From contig OX243822.1 of assembly GCA_945859605.1 (NCBI GenBank), forward strand, positions 12,825,533 through 12,889,532: a stretch of DNA of 64,000 bases, given 5' to 3'. This document shows, piece after piece, positions 22,510 to 43,200 of the stretch (positions are counted from its first letter, which is position 1; each line of letters opens with the position of its first letter). The DNA is from Lumbricus rubellus (lineage: Eukaryota > Annelida > Clitellata > Crassiclitellata > Lumbricidae). The translations under genes were made by a program, and so were the position numbers. The notes under the pieces are model-generated. The model was not told where the DNA came from. It searched no databases and saw only the letters and a list, made by a program, of their open reading frames with translations.

Positions 22510-23336
22510 ACGGTAGGCCTACATGTATAGCAGTCATGGACTTGATGTTTTAGCGAGGTGTAGCCTACTAGGCTATGACTCGGGAGTCGGGATTTATAAG
22601 GTCAAAGAGGACAAATTGCATGTTAAGCTAAACTCAACAGGAAGCCAATGCAGCCGATGAAATGGGACTGATGAAGGCCTAACTGTTCCTAGCGTACGTG
22701 ACACGCAGCACAACTCGAGAAACGCACAATCCAATCACAGTGGTATGCTATCTAGAAGATGACAATAGGCCTATTACAGTTGTAGTTAGCTCAGACTTAG
22801 GCTAATTGTTTGGAAGGCAGTAAGTTTCGAGACCGAGACAGTGGGTTCTGAGATAGACACACAATTAGGCCTAAGGTACGGTCGAGACAGTTCAAGAATC
22901 AAGACTGAGGATATCGATAGGCCTAGGCTAATTAGGCCTATTCTAAAGGACAGGATACGTTTCGGAATTAATCGACCTAATCCCCAAAGAAAAATAATCT
23001 ATATTATTTTGAAAATTTCCACTAATCTCCGTCTAGCTTATAATACAGTTATAGACGTAGGCCCTATACCACATTATTATATTACAGATGTGGCCCTATC
23101 TAGCCAATGACTTTGGGCATGGCCTAAATAATAATCATTATTTACACAGATCTTGGCCGCAGTATTTATGTCTGACGCGGCATCGTGTCAAGCCGCTGAA
23201 ATACCATCGGCTTAGACGAATCTGTTAAGTACAGTACGTGTGATTAGATGCTTAGGCGTTCATGACTAATAATATAATTTATTTTATAATGTCCGCTTTC
23301 TATTGTTTTTCGCTGCAGAACTTTGTGTTTTAAACA

Positions 23337-30333
<6,997 letters not shown>

Positions 30334-30485
30334 TCCGTTCATTCTCGACCGATCTTCTCCGCTGATTTTTAGTCGTTCAGTCAGCAACCGCCAGGGGCAG
30401 CAGCCGACCACCGCAAGAATCTTCTTCTTCTTCGGACTAGGAGATTTTATTGTTTGCGATAGCGGTCTTTTAATTGTTGACACTG

Positions 30486-30809
30486 CAAGGCCGTAGCCAG
30501 GATTTGATTTCGGGGGTGTTTCTTGGGCGGAGATTTTATGACAACCTTTTTTTAGTCGTCCAAAAATTTCTTACGACCTTTTTTTTACGGCTTTCTTGCC
30601 ATATCTCACCTGATGTCATGTTTTTTTCCATTATGTGCTAGTGAATGCATTCTATTATTTTATAAATTTTTCATTTGGGTGGGGGGTGTTTTCATGGTTT
30701 TATTTCATGGTTTTTACATCGTGTGCTAGTAAATGCATTATATTATTTTTTATATTTTCCATTTCGGGTTTGTTCAAACACCCAAAACGCCCCCCTAGCT
30801 ACGGCCTTG
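30486..30809. mobile_element. hAT-like MITE in the RAB35 3'UTR region
   Basis: Ends CAAGGCCGTAGCCAGG and CTAGCTACGGCCTTG form inverted repeats. The flanks TTGACACT and TTGACAGT look like an imperfect 8-bp duplication, slightly offset. It starts 152 bp after the RAB35 stop. Confidence 0.6.
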
Positions 30810-32140
30810 GTTGACAGTGTGGTTGAAAATTTGTTTAGGAGGGTTTATGATCATTTGTGTTTGTGCTTGATTGAATTTGCGATTGTTGGGGGTGAGATAT
30901 GGGATGTTGGGGTGGTTAGGTGTGGGCTGCAATGGACAATATTGATCTTTGCGATCTCTTTGGATTTTCTTTGTTGGAAATGTATTTGGTAATTTTTAAT
31001 TAGCTCTGGTTGTGTACAGTCGGAGATCATCACGTTTAAATTTTTGAAATTTTTATCATGCTTTTGATCAGTTTTTTTAGCCATTTATGATCAGTGTGGT
31101 TTGTGCAAATTGCTTTCTAAATTGCAGGCACATTGCACCAGTTTCAACCAGTTGCGGTCATTATGTTTGATCAATCTTGTGGAGTGGGGGTAGAGGAGAG
31201 GGGTCACCCGTGAAGTATGTCCTCAAAATATGATCCTTGTAAGATGTCTCTCTTCCTCTTGCTTGCATTTGGGCTTTGCAATCCCCACCCATTGGCTGCT
31301 GTCTAGCTTCCATTCTAAGGCCTGGTGTAGCTATCATGCCTGGTGGGATTCTTTGATAATGCTGGGTAGAGCAAATGGACTCTAGATTCAGTGGGATTCT
31401 GACTGAGGCTGACAACCTGTTTGACTAGACGCTGGGCTCATGAATAAACTGGTGCCCTGCACTTGGCTTTCGATTGACACTTTAGAAATTTTGAGATTAC
31501 ACTTACTAATACAACTGCATATTGAAAATTTAGATGCTGACATCTACTTTGTTCATGACCCCCTGTCTGTACTGAGTGTACTCGCTTGTTTTTTTGGTGA
31601 CCCTTCTTGCAAGTATCATTAATGGGTGACCTCTTTCTAGTTTGGTGACAGAGATCGTGTGGTGGGTTTTGTTTTTTAGTAGCGATGGACTGAAAGCGCT
31701 GAAGTTGTGTTTACAGTGCAGAATTCTTTAAGGGTCTGTCCATATATTACGTTTGCAGGGAGGGGTCACCGGATTTAGGCAATTTATGTGCAGGTGTATA
31801 AGGGAGGAGGGGACTTTACAAAATGTATGTATGCAAAATAGATGTATAATTATGACGTCCACATTAGCCTATTTATGACTCTGCATTATTCCATAGTTGT
31901 CCGATGGCATTTTATTACATTATAATTAAATTCTTTTCAGATCTGAACAGTAAACCATAGTAGTTAAAACATTTTTAGCTAGCAAATATGAGGTTTGACA
32001 AAAACAAATCGTGGCCCATATGGTAAAATAAATGTTTTATAGATGACTGGCTAATTTACTTTTGTAGAGGGAGTAGAGAGACTTAATTGTACATAAGCTT
32101 TGGGGAGGGTGGTTCCACAAAATGAGTTCTAACAGAAGGG

Positions 32141-32286
32141 AGTGGTCCGAAAATACTTTTTATGGGTCCGAAAATACTTTTTAGGGGTCCGAAAATACTT
32201 TTTAGGGGTCCGAAAATACTTTTATGGGTCCGAAAATACTTTTTAGGGGTCCGAAAGTACTTTTTTAGGGGTCCGAAAATACTATT
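32141..32286 (+). repeat. ~21-bp minisatellite
   Basis: Seven copies of GGTCCGAAAATACTTTTTAG with small variants, downstream of RAB35. Confidence 0.88.
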
Positions 32287-32634
32287 TTGTCTACGTAATA
32301 TATGGATGTGCCCTAAAATGTTTCAGACGATTCATGTCTGCGAAATCGTTTTTTTTGTACCGCCCTGTAGCATATCAGATGATGACTTCAGTGTGTTTTA
32401 GATGTACTTTGAAAGCGTAGATGTGTGTGCGTGTGTGTATTTCGTTTGTAATTTCTTTCCGTTGAAGTTTGTTCTTTAAGAAGAAAGAGAGACTGAGACA
32501 GGATGTTTATATATCTAAACAATCTAGTAACTATATAATATTTATGCATGTATGACATATTACGACCTCATATTTACGCCTGAATGATATAATTATATAT
32601 ATATGTATGATGGGGCGTTTAGCATAGTTTACAT

Positions 32635-32927
32635 CAGGGGTGTCAAACCTTTTTTGGTGGCGGGCCAGTGTGAGCACACAGGCCAGGGTGTCAAAGTTCC
32701 TGAGCAAAATTTGGTAGTGGTCTGAGAAGGAGCTCCGGGCTTGGTAAGCCAATTCCTAGAAAAGTCCAAATATCGCAAAAAGATCTTGATTTGATGTCTG
32801 CTTTTTGCTTATTAAATTTTGACAACATTTTAAATAATTTTGTAATCTTTAGGGAAGGCTCCGTGGGCCAGAAAAAAATCGTCTGCGGGCCAGAAATGGC
32901 CCGCGGGCCAGCTCTTTGACACCCCTG
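32635..32927. mobile_element. 293-bp hAT MITE
   Basis: Ends CAGGGGTGTCAAA and TTTGACACCCCTG, perfect 8-bp duplication GTTTACAT. The interior carries GGGCCAG and GCCCGCGGGCCAG repeats. Confidence 0.92.
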
Positions 32928-33482
32928 GTTTACATGTTTAGCAAATGATTGAATTTTTCTGTGATTGGTACGAAAGACTTTGTCTGCAGTTTCAATCCGA
33001 AGCGTCTTTACCTGTCACGTTCAGGATTCAAAAACTTCAAATTTCTTTTATATTGTTTGGAAGTTTACTATATGGGGTAAGGTTGTTGTAAGACCATTGT
33101 ACAGTGTTGACGCTCTGGCTGTAGGGTCAAACACCCTAATGAGGTCCTTGGGGGGGGCGTATATGGCGCGTGTAGTAATTGTGAGATTACCGTACCGTAA
33201 ATGAATTCCAAAATTTCTTGGCAGTTCTTTTGACACTCAGGTCGTTCAGGGAACTTTGTAATGTCGATATATCTGAGCATTGTCTGAATTATGACAAATT
33301 CTGGTTTTCGAAGAGCAGATGATTTTTGACGATTAAGGAACTGTTTACGTTGTCTAGCATTGTTGGGATTATTACATTACCCTACTGTAACAGACATGTA
33401 TTACGTTTATCGTGGTGCTGCTTTTCTTATGGCGCTGTTTAATTGTTCGGTTTGCAGTTTTCCATTGCAGTGACGTTTTCCA

Positions 33483-33800
33483 AGCTTGCCTGTCATTTTG
33501 TCCTATGCTGTATGCATTGTCCTCCAATTGCCTGCTTGTCATTTTGTCCTATGCTGTGTGCATTGTGCTCCAATTGCCTGCCTGTCATTTTGTCCTATGC
33601 TGTTATATGCACTGTTATCCAATTGCCTGCCTGTCATTTTGTCCTATGCTGTATGCATTGTCCTCCAATTGCTTGGCTGTCATTTTGTCCTATGCTGTAT
33701 GCATTGCCCTCCAATTGCCTGCCTGTCATTTTTGTCCTATGCTATATGCATTGTTCTCCAATAGTTTGCCTGTCATTCTGTCCTAGGTATTGTTCTCCCA
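33483..33800 (+). repeat. ~56-bp minisatellite
   Basis: Six or so copies of GCCTGTCATTTTGTCCTATG plus CTGTATGCATTGTCCTCCAA. Open in three frames, so it produces spurious Cys-rich ORFs. Confidence 0.88.
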
Positions 33801-33955
33801 ATTTCTTTTGCCAGATATGTCTGACCCAGTCAGAAATCAATTCAATGGTAGTTGCATATAATTGAGTTAGCTTACTGCTTGCTGGTATTTGATAGTTACT
33901 CTTCTGTAGCACTAATTACAACTAATGGTAATTGTAATAGAACATTTATGAGGTG

Positions 33956-34148
33956 CAGTGGCGGTGCCAGCTATAAAATTTCAGCAGGTCGCGTCATGGT
34001 CATAAAAGATATTCAGCAGGTCGAAGGAATTAGATCTAAAGCAGATATTAAAAATTCCAAAGATTTTTGGCAGGTCGTAAGGCAAGTCAAGAGTAAAATA
34101 GGCAGCATGTCAAATGACCTGCCGTGGCCTATGTTAGCGCCGCCATTG
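33956..34148. mobile_element. hAT-like MITE
   Basis: Ends CAGTGGCGGTGCCAGC and GCGCCGCCATTG, with flanks ATGAGGTG and ATAAGGGG (8 bp, two mismatches). Contains CAGCAGGTCG-type internal repeats. Confidence 0.6.
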
Positions 34149-34149
34149 A

Positions 34150-36230
34150 TAAGGGGCTACTCAGTGATTCAGAAGCACTCCCGGCTCAATTCAGTGCAAT
34201 TGTTAGCAAATTAAATTGTTTGCTGAAGTCTTTCCTGCAGAAAACTCCTTTTTTGACTACAGATAATCAAATTTAACCAGACTCAGGCAGACTGTTCAGA
34301 GGACTTTATTTTGGAAATGTGGAAATTGTGCTCTGGCATCGTGATCTGTTCCCTGCAGGCTCTCCTGTATAGTCTCTGTATTAATTTGTCTTGGCTTTGA
34401 ATTAGGGGTATAGGGTACTTTACAGCAAGGTTTGAATTGCCAAATTTCAATTGTGTGTTTAAAAATTTCCTACAGAATTTCTTTTCTCACGATCTGAATT
34501 TCTAACGTACCTAAGACTGATGTAAGTGCTAATTTGTAGTTGGTGTACCCAAATCGTAGCAATGCAGAAAGTTGAAAGCGTAGAATATTTACTGCAAACT
34601 CTTTTTTTATGTTTTACTTTTAGAAGATTTATATTTCTAACAAAAGGTTATGGCTTGACAAACACTGAAGTGGTAAGAATGAAAACAGGAAAAAACGAAT
34701 TGATAGTTTTCATTAATTAAGCAGCTGCCGGGTTTAACTTAACCCCAAGGTATTTTTGGGGAGTTAACTGGGGTGGGGGGTTGAGCTTGGACCTTCTCCC
34801 CACTCCCAACAATTCATTCCCTGCTTTGCTTGGTGTCTTTTGCCATGTTTCAGTTTGAACACATGTGTCGGAAATTTTTTTGCGAATTGCTATTGTTAAA
34901 ACATTGAGCCACTGCATACAGTACATGTTGGTAATGACAAACCTAATAAACTTGCCACTTCAGCTATAGTGGATCCATAACACGGTGAACAGTTGTAAAT
35001 ACTGGCACTAGGTGTCGCCAGGATACAGAGTGAGTAGACCATTGAGATTATACCATGCCCACCAAGCCCTTACCCCCCACATTCTAGTGATTACTTACTG
35101 CAGAAAATCCTCATGCTTGCATAGTGCCTCTTTAGATCCTGCAAAAACATACGCTATGAATGTGAGAGCCGTGTTTTCATGTGGCTTCGCTTTCGGTGTA
35201 AAATAAATCTTAAAAATTTCCCACCAGTACCACACAGATGTCCAGTACCGGCCTTGGACAGTATGCGACCACGTAAGGCCGCTGTAATAAGTTTTTATTT
35301 TACACGCAATGATATATTTGTGGTTCCAGTGCGAATTCATTTGATGGACTTATGCCGAGATTTCAGTTTGCATCGGGCTACCAAAACTGCTAAGGCCGGT
35401 ACTGAAGGCACTTGTGGCTCACATTTGCCTCGTTGCTTAACCGCTTCTAATCAGGTTCTCACGTTGTATGTAGGTTTAAATTCCATGTGGTTATAATAGC
35501 CCAAGATTTGTAATATCTTTGTACATGGTTAGTTACTCTTCATTACATGCTTATGGTAGTTAGACTAATTTTAACATTAATGGGGCTAGGAGCTCAATGA
35601 ACATAATATTGTCAAGACCAGTCACTGTTGTTGGACATCTAATGGCTTTTTTGCAGTCTGCCATAACTGTTTTAGGACACCGTTTTAACCGGGCTTCTTT
35701 GAGCATTCAGCCACGCTAAATGTCTGGTATTTGCAAAAGACACTAACCATATAGATTGTGTGTGTGTGTAGACCTATTATTGTTTTTTTCAGTTAGAATT
35801 TGATGGGCTAGTTTTCCGACTTCCTTCGGCACGCTTATTTTATTGTCTGATCAGAAACCACATACCCTCGGTGATGTGCGTGCGTGCGTTACGTGATTGT
35901 TAGGAAGCAACCCCAAATGGATTAAATCATGGTCAAGTTATTGAATCTTTGAGAGGTTGTGCACCTTGTAGTGTGAGCCAAGGAGTCCATGGAGGATTGG
36001 GTTGTAGATAAACTCAAATTGGGGTTCATGTGCTCCAACTTCCCCCACGATTTTTGATCTCAAGGCACAGCGTTCTGTCCTATTCCAGCTACACTGTACA
36101 ATGATGATTGTGTTAAATATTGCCATCAGTGTTCTGCACAACTCTCGTTTCTATGACAACTGAGGCACAGTTTTCCTTAGAGGGTGGTGCTTGCTTCACT
36201 TGCTACCCGTGTACTGAATGGCGAAGTCAT
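34150..36230. other. Intergenic DNA without a supported gene
   Basis: Mixed unique and degenerate repeat sequence. Short open frames only, without splice context or family resemblance. Confidence 0.5.
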
Positions 36231-36234
36231 ATGT

Positions 36235-36875
36235 ATTTATTATGCACACAAACACACACACATCATGCACACACACACACACACACACAAACAAACAAGT
36301 ACACATCATGCACACACCTAAAAACAGACACATGTAAAAGCACACATGCACCTAAACACAAGCACACACACACACACACATCTAAGTACAAACACACCTA
36401 AACACACATATAATATGCATTTATATACAAACATACATTAGCACAAACACACACACCTAAACATAAGCACACCTGAGCACAAACTCTTGCACTTATATGT
36501 AAACTCCTAAAACTCAAAGACGCCTATGCAGAAACATAGATACACATGTACATAATTCATATCTAAACACAAATGCTCTGAGCACAGACACTTATACATG
36601 AAATTAATTAATCACCTCCTAAGCATAAACACACCTAAATACAAACACACCAAAACACAAACACACCTAAATACAAACACACCAAAACACAAACACACCT
36701 AAACACAAACACACACATAAATACAAACACACTTAAGCACAAACGCACACCTAAGCACGAACACACCTGTTAACACTAACACACACCTAAATTGCAGACA
36801 TGCATCTAAGCACATGATAGGTATCTGAACCCATTCACCCAATTCCATGCACGCACACACACACACACACACACA
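36235..36875 (+). repeat. CA-rich minisatellite tract
   Basis: AACACACCTAAACACAAACAC-like units; low complexity, no gene. Confidence 0.85.
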
Positions 36876-37089
36876 TTTATTCGTGTGTTACATATGGAGG
36901 TACTTTGCAGTTACAGTACAGTAATGGTCATTTTGCTAAATTGTTGCTGTCTGGTGTGCTTTCTGTATTACTGCGAAAGTCAAGTAATTTTATAAGATAT
37001 GAATTTTACATTTACGCCATCGTTGATTCTGTTCATTCTTTTTGACCATGTAGCTCTTACAGTTTTGATGAGAGGTGTAAAACATAGGG

Positions 37090-37440
37090 GCAAGGTGGTG
37101 TAGGAGTATGTTTGGTGCCTTGGAGTTGGAAGGTTGCTGGTTCGAATCCACCTCAAGCCGCCGCGTGAGGACCTTGGGCAAGTCCATCACTCGCAATTGC
37201 TCAGGCACTTTGGCGTGACACTCCGATTCTGTGTCCGCGCTGTAGTCGGGAGCGCCTCTGAGGAGAGATCTTGAAAGGTTCGAATCCACCTCAAGCCGTC
37301 GCGTAGGGACCCTGAACAAGTCCATCACTCGCAATTTCTCATGCGCTTTTGCATGAAACTCTGATTCTGTGTCCGAGCTGTAGTCGGGAGCGCCTCTGAG
37401 TAGCAATCTTGAGGTGCTATAACAAGTGCTCATACATACA
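37090..37440 (+). mobile_element. Degenerate SINE with duplicated body
   Basis: A head-to-tail partial dimer: one tRNA-like head followed by two copies of the body and LINE-derived tail (GGGAGCGCCTCTGAG occurs twice), ending (CATA)n. Confidence 0.75.
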
Positions 37441-38112
37441 TACATCATAGTTTGTGCTTCCCTTGTTATCATGGTTTTCTCAGGGAGGACCTTTACTAAA
37501 TGAAGGAGTACCGGTACACAATCATGAAGTATAACTTTACCTCACCCAGCCTTACTCTTAATTGTTCATATTGATGAACAAGTTAGACTAGTGAGCTCAA
37601 CGCTTTTCGAGAGTGGCCAAGGAGGCTGCGTCATGGGCGTGTTTAGAAGAGTTTTGCGCATTTACACTCGAATAGGTACCAGTAATTTAAAATAAATCGA
37701 TTACCTTTTTCAAATGTGATCACATTCTTTGCGACCAAGTCCAAAGGGAAAACTATGTTGTTTCATGGCTACACCCTTCAATGAGCCACGTATTAAGTGT
37801 TTCAATACTAGCATACATACATACATATATTACATACATACATGTACATAAAATCGTTCATACTGATGCACACACACACACACACACACACACATAATAT
37901 TATGCGTTGGCACTTCGCCTAACACCCAGGAATCACTCCACCGTGTTCTTCTCTAGCTTTAAGACTGGCCTGTTTAGTCGAGGTTAGGTGGGGAGCGCTT
38001 CTGAGTAGATTTGTGTGAGCGCTATATAAGTGATCCTAATAATAATTATAATGATTATATGTGTACAGGCATTATGCATACGCCATTCATACAATGAAAT
38101 CAACAATGGCGT

Positions 38113-38328
38113 GGGACGCGGTGGTCTAGTGGTGGCGTCGTTGCCTTGGAGCCGGAAGGTCCGAGGTTCGAATCTACCATCGCCGCGTAAGGACCTTGGG
38201 CAAGCCCTTCACTTACAATTGCTCAGCGCTTCGGCGTGAAACTCCGATGCTGTGTCCGCTCTGCATCGGGAGCGCCTCTGAGTAGAGAGAGCTTGAAGGG
38301 GCGCTATAACAAGTGCACATACAAACAA
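38113..38328 (+). mobile_element. tRNA-derived SINE copy
   Basis: Near-intact member of the main family, A box TGGTCTAGTGG, ending GGGGCGCTATAACAAGTGC and ACATACAAACAA. Confidence 0.9.
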
Positions 38329-38642
38329 TCTCTTCCAAATCAATGTGCATGAGGTGTATACCTAACGTAGGCTTACATGATTTGGAATATTACCAGATCA
38401 GTTTTATCCACAACACCTGAAATTATTACACTTAAACGTCATAATATGATGCTTCTGCAGCATCGAGATGGCCCATGCCCCTATGAAAATGAGTCATCAC
38501 TACAGTTTTGCTGACATAGACTTATTAATTATAAACCTGACGACAGCCTGGCTAAATCTATGTAAATAAAGAGACGATTCTGTAACGTTTGTCCGGGATG
38601 CATTTCGACAGTTTTGCACCTTTTCACTCCAAACCTTCACTT

Positions 38643-38867
38643 ACGTACATACATACATACATACATACATACATACATACATACATACATACATACATAC
38701 ATACATACATACATACATACATACATACATACATACATACATAAATACATACATACATACATACATACATACATAAATACATACATACATACATACATAC
38801 ATACATACATACATACATACATACATACATACATACATACATACATACATACATACATACATACATT
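38643..38867 (+). repeat. (ACAT)n array
   Basis: About 56 tandem copies with two AAAT variants. Confidence 0.95.
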
Positions 38868-39593
38868 ATAATATATATCCGGGATGTCATCGGCCCGAGA
38901 CTTGATACCCCGGATCTATGCAGATTAGGATTGATTGAGGCTAGTCTGGCCTATTAATACATGTAGGTGTGAGGTAGTTTATTATTACTGGAAGGAGAGT
39001 GTTGCGTAGGCGTGTGTGGGAGGTCGAAGGTCACTGGGACAACTGCGTATAATTATAGAATGATGTTGAAGGACACAGCGACGATTCAGTACACGTATTT
39101 CGGCCGAATGGGTTTCAAGGAGGACTTAATTCGTAGCATCTGTAAATAAAGAGACGCATAGGCCTGCAATATAGACCATACATATGTAACATAATATAAT
39201 TATAATAGGCCTATTACATGTATCAATTACATAAGCCCTACTACAATAGGTCTATCTTTAGAATTATCGACAAATGACCAACAGTTCAAAGAATAATATC
39301 TATAGTTAGGGCGGAATCTATAGGCCTATAATTGTATGTAGGCCTATTTTATCTGTAATTATTATATGTATGCAGGCCTAACAGCTAGTATAGGCCTATG
39401 ATTTTAACAAATAACCGTTGTCTCTGCAAGCTGCATCTGGCGTCTATGATGATTAATTTTGTTTTCTTGAAATATGGCGCATCATAAATGTCAGAGAACT
39501 ATCGCAATTACAACACCAATATAAAAAAATCAAAGACAATCGCCCATATGCTCCTCCATTCGTCATCAGTCTCAATTAGAGAGGTCGTCGTTG

Positions 39594-39600
39594 TCATAAC

Positions 39601-39645
<45 letters not shown>

Positions 39646-39983
39646 TGTCATCATCATCATCATTGTCATTGTTAGAAAGAGAGGAGGCAGATTCAATAGA
39701 ATGAGTCGTGGAGAAAAAAGATTTCGAGTCTTTTCTGCGACGGTGAAGTGCTGAGCAAACCGATCAACTGTATCAAAGGCCTGAGTGTAATCGATGGCTA
39801 TGAGGATTAGGGTGGATCGAAAAATTATTTGTCCTACACTTTTATTATTCAGGAAGAGAGAAACGTTATTATTACTATCATCATCGTCGTCGTCGTCATC
39901 ATCATCGTCGTCGTCGTTGTCGTTGTTGTCGTCGTCGTCATCATCATCATCAACATCACCATCAACATCAACATCACCATCAA

Positions 39984-40014
<31 letters not shown>

Positions 40015-40035
40015 GTCGTCATCATCATCATCACC

Positions 40036-40108
<73 letters not shown>

Positions 40109-40118
40109 CTATTATCAT
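39594..40118 (+). repeat. (ATC)n microsatellite pair
   Basis: Two (ATC)n-rich tracts, about 39594-39670 and 39875-40118, the second with GTC and ACC variants. Confidence 0.92.
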
Positions 40119-40524
40119 TGTTAGTCGTTCAACTAAGACTCCGATATGGTTCAGGTAGGCCTATATAGGCCCTACGTAGAGATAATAATTATCAAGATAA
40201 CAGAATTCCACACAATGCACTATTATAGATTTAAGCAAATAGATTGAACGGAAAAGAAACAATGGCAGACCAAAGGCCGAATAGACAATAATAGACAATA
40301 ATACAATGTACAATTAAATGTACATAATTATGACATAACATCACGTGTACTAACTCTATAAGTATAAGGATCGAAAACAGTGAGCTTGATAAATGATCGT
40401 GAACAATCATAGAGACTATAATTGCATAAAATTATATTTATTCGAAGCCTACTCATCGCAGATAAACCTACAGCCAAGGGAAACACCGATGACAATGACG
40501 AAACTATAATACATAACAATTGAT

Positions 40525-40800
40525 GATGATGATGGTTCTCCGCCCGAAGGCAGGTTCATTTGCTTTACGCCCCTGGGGATGAGATGAGTGAGGTGGTTTC
40601 CCGTTGCCTTCCCCACAGACAATGATGGGTAAGCAACTTGCCCAAGGTTTCTCCGCAGCAGCTTGCGCCCCTGCTTCCCACACGTGCTAGCCCGAGATAT
40701 CTAAATCTCTGAATGTCAACTCTCAGCCCGGGGCTTGAACCGCAGTCCGTTGTATCCAACAGACGTGTGTCGCTCTCGCTTACCGGTGTAGCTAACTCCA
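40525..40800 (-). mobile_element. Third SINE family, minus strand
   Basis: On the minus strand a B box GGTTCAAGCCC follows a tRNA-like segment and leads to ATCTCGGGCTAGCACGTG. Related sequence recurs at about 45508-45640 (GTGCTAGCCCGAGATTTTTA on the plus strand). Confidence 0.5.
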
Positions 40801-41303
40801 GTACATAACAATTATACACTATTATCCAATCACATATCAATCACATAAATTTATATAGCGCCCCTTCAAGATCACTACTCGGAGGCGCTCCAGAAGGCCT
40901 GTATCATGTATCTTTTCCTCTGAAGTTCGAGTATTCATATAGCGCCAGTGTTTGACCAATGACGACACCAATCGATCACGTGACGCACAGTCGTCTCGAG
41001 CTGCAGGGAGGAGGGACTTGTCTGCAGTGGCCCCGGTGTGTGTCTACACATAATACAATGCAGGGACCTGATAATATTATGATGAGAAGAGGTTCCTGTT
41101 TAAACACAGAAGAGCCTCAGCTGTTCATGTCCTTTGATGATGTCATCGATGAAGTCATCTAGGGTGGGATGGTGGGGTGGGGGTGGGTTGGATGGAGGTG
41201 GGTTGAGTGGAGGTGGGTTGGAGTGGGGTGGAGGGTCGAGGCTTTGCATCGCTTTAGAAAAGATGTGGTCACGTGCGTGTATGGATGCTCGCATATGTGT
41301 ATG

Positions 41304-41304
<1 letters not shown>

Positions 41305-41337
<33 letters not shown>

Positions 41338-41650
41338 TGTATGTATGTATGTATGTATGTATGTATGTATGTATGTATGTATGTATGTATGTATGTATGT
41401 ATGTATGTATGTATGTATGTATGTATGTATGTATGTATGTATGTATGTATGTATGTATGTATGTATGTATGTATGTATGTATGTATGTATGTATGTATGT
41501 ATGTATGTATGTATGTATGTATGTATGTATGTATGTATGTATGTATGTATGTATGTATGTATGTATGTATGTATGTATGTATGTATGTATGTATGTATGT
41601 ATGTATGTATGTATGTATGTATGTATGTATGTATGTATGTATGTATGTGT
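41305..41650 (+). repeat. (ATGT)n array, opposite orientation to 38643-38867
   Basis: About 86 near-perfect tandem copies; reverse complement of the array 2.4 kb upstream. Confidence 0.95.
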
Positions 41651-42939
41651 GTACATGATATTGTATGTACGTATGTACGTATGTACGTATGTATACGTAT
41701 GAAGTCAGAGACAGAGAGTGGGAGACTGGCGCCATGTGAAATTATTATCTGTGTCTGCCAGAGACAGACACAGATGGAGGAGAGCGAGCGATAAATCAGT
41801 TAATTCGAATGTTTATCGAAACTTTCGCCTACGTCCATGTAAGGTTACGTATTATACGTTGCATCGATATCCCTGTTGTGACGTTTCTCTCATCCTGAAT
41901 AATAATATCAACCTATGCTGGTCGGCATTGCCTACATGTGCTTGGGCGTGCAGCGTGCTACTAACAAAGGGCGTTGATTGTGAAAGACAAGGACTTACTA
42001 CAGAATATCCTATAGCCGTTTTAATGACGTATACCCTACGTCGTAAACTCGTAATCCAAGACGGGGATATTCATAGACACATCGCATGAGTGCAAACAAA
42101 GTAAAGTGTAGGCTTCATTGATAAAAATTATTGCAGTCTGGATAAGGGTTCCATCTGTCCTGCCTGTAGGACTGTACGTTGACAAGGTCACTACATGTAG
42201 CTGTCTTTATCAAATCGAAACTGCAGGGGAAGCTAGGATTAACCCTTTAATGCCGGGAAGGTAGTAAAATGTATGGGAAATCCTATACCCTCCGGTATTA
42301 AAGGGTTAAAACGACTAGTAATGATTAATTAAGGCAGAAATTATTGGGCTTAATGAAAAAGTGGCTAGCAGGGTCACTGTCTTTATCAAATCGAAACTGC
42401 AGTGGAAGCTAGGATCAAAACGACTACGGTATTAATGATTAATAAAGGTATAGACCTAATAATTGGGCTCAATGAAAAAGTGGCTAGCAGTCGAGAAGGT
42501 CAGTCAGCATTAATTTATTTGGCTCAATTACTTACAGGATATGGCTTTCTTTTGTAATCGATGCTGTAATTGCAATAATATTTTGACATTTATGAAGCGC
42601 ATTAAGGCCCAGTATAAGAAACTACTCATGCTCTATAATTCAGAAACGCCCAGAAGCAGCATGGAGAGGCTACGGTTCCTGGCACAAATTGTACGGCATA
42701 GCCTATATTCCCTATAATTATACTCCTACGTCTGACATTTATTTTTCGCCGTAGGTCTATACACATGTACGTATAGGTCTAAGCTTAAGTTCATGCTGGC
42801 ACCATGTGAAATTATTATCCAGAATATTGTGGGTTTTTCTTTCACACGATTTTATTTCTTCCTTGTTTTCTGCTTAAACTTGCTCAGCCAGTCAGCCTAT
42901 CACTGTTTATGTAGCCTAACTCGGGTAACAATGAAAGCC

Positions 42940-42983
42940 GTGATTGATTGATTGATTGGTTGATTGATTGATTGATTGATTAG

Positions 42984-43019
<36 letters not shown>

Positions 43020-43200
43020 TTGATTGACTAGTTGATTGATTGACTGACTGACTGACTGACTGACTGACTGACTGACTGACTGACTGACTGACTGACTGAC
43101 TGACTGACTGACTGACTGACTGACCGACTGACTGACCGATTGGTTGATTGATTGATTGACTGATTGATTAATTAATTGATTGATCAATTAATTGATTGAA
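42940..43200 (+). repeat. (ATTG)n-(ACTG)n-(ATTG)n compound array
   Basis: A TTGA core flanking a pure CTGA block. Confidence 0.92.

Larger units (their letters stand above)
20655..23336. other. HSCB-RAB35 intergenic region
   Basis: Probable HSCB 3'UTR (an AATAAA lies at 21696-21701), the 187-bp direct repeat pair, a small hAT MITE, and a TAGGCCTA-rich stretch from about 22500 to 23110 just upstream of RAB35. No convincing gene. CGCTGCAG just before the RAB35 start (about 23311-23318) could be a 5'UTR intron acceptor. Confidence 0.6.

Noticed and set aside
33412..33865. Cys-rich ORFs in three frames
   Set aside because: Produced by a ~56-bp minisatellite whose units lack stops; no gene context.
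39488..39754. ORF with an Ile run
   Set aside because: Translation of an (ATC)n tract in gene-free DNA.
38600..41700. CRISPR-like regular repeats
   Set aside because: Simple tetranucleotide arrays in a eukaryotic genome; no spacers.
41100..41794. Long overlapping ORFs rich in Tyr-Ile-His-Thr or Met-Tyr-Val-Cys
   Set aside because: Translations of the (ATGT)n array, open in several frames on both strands.
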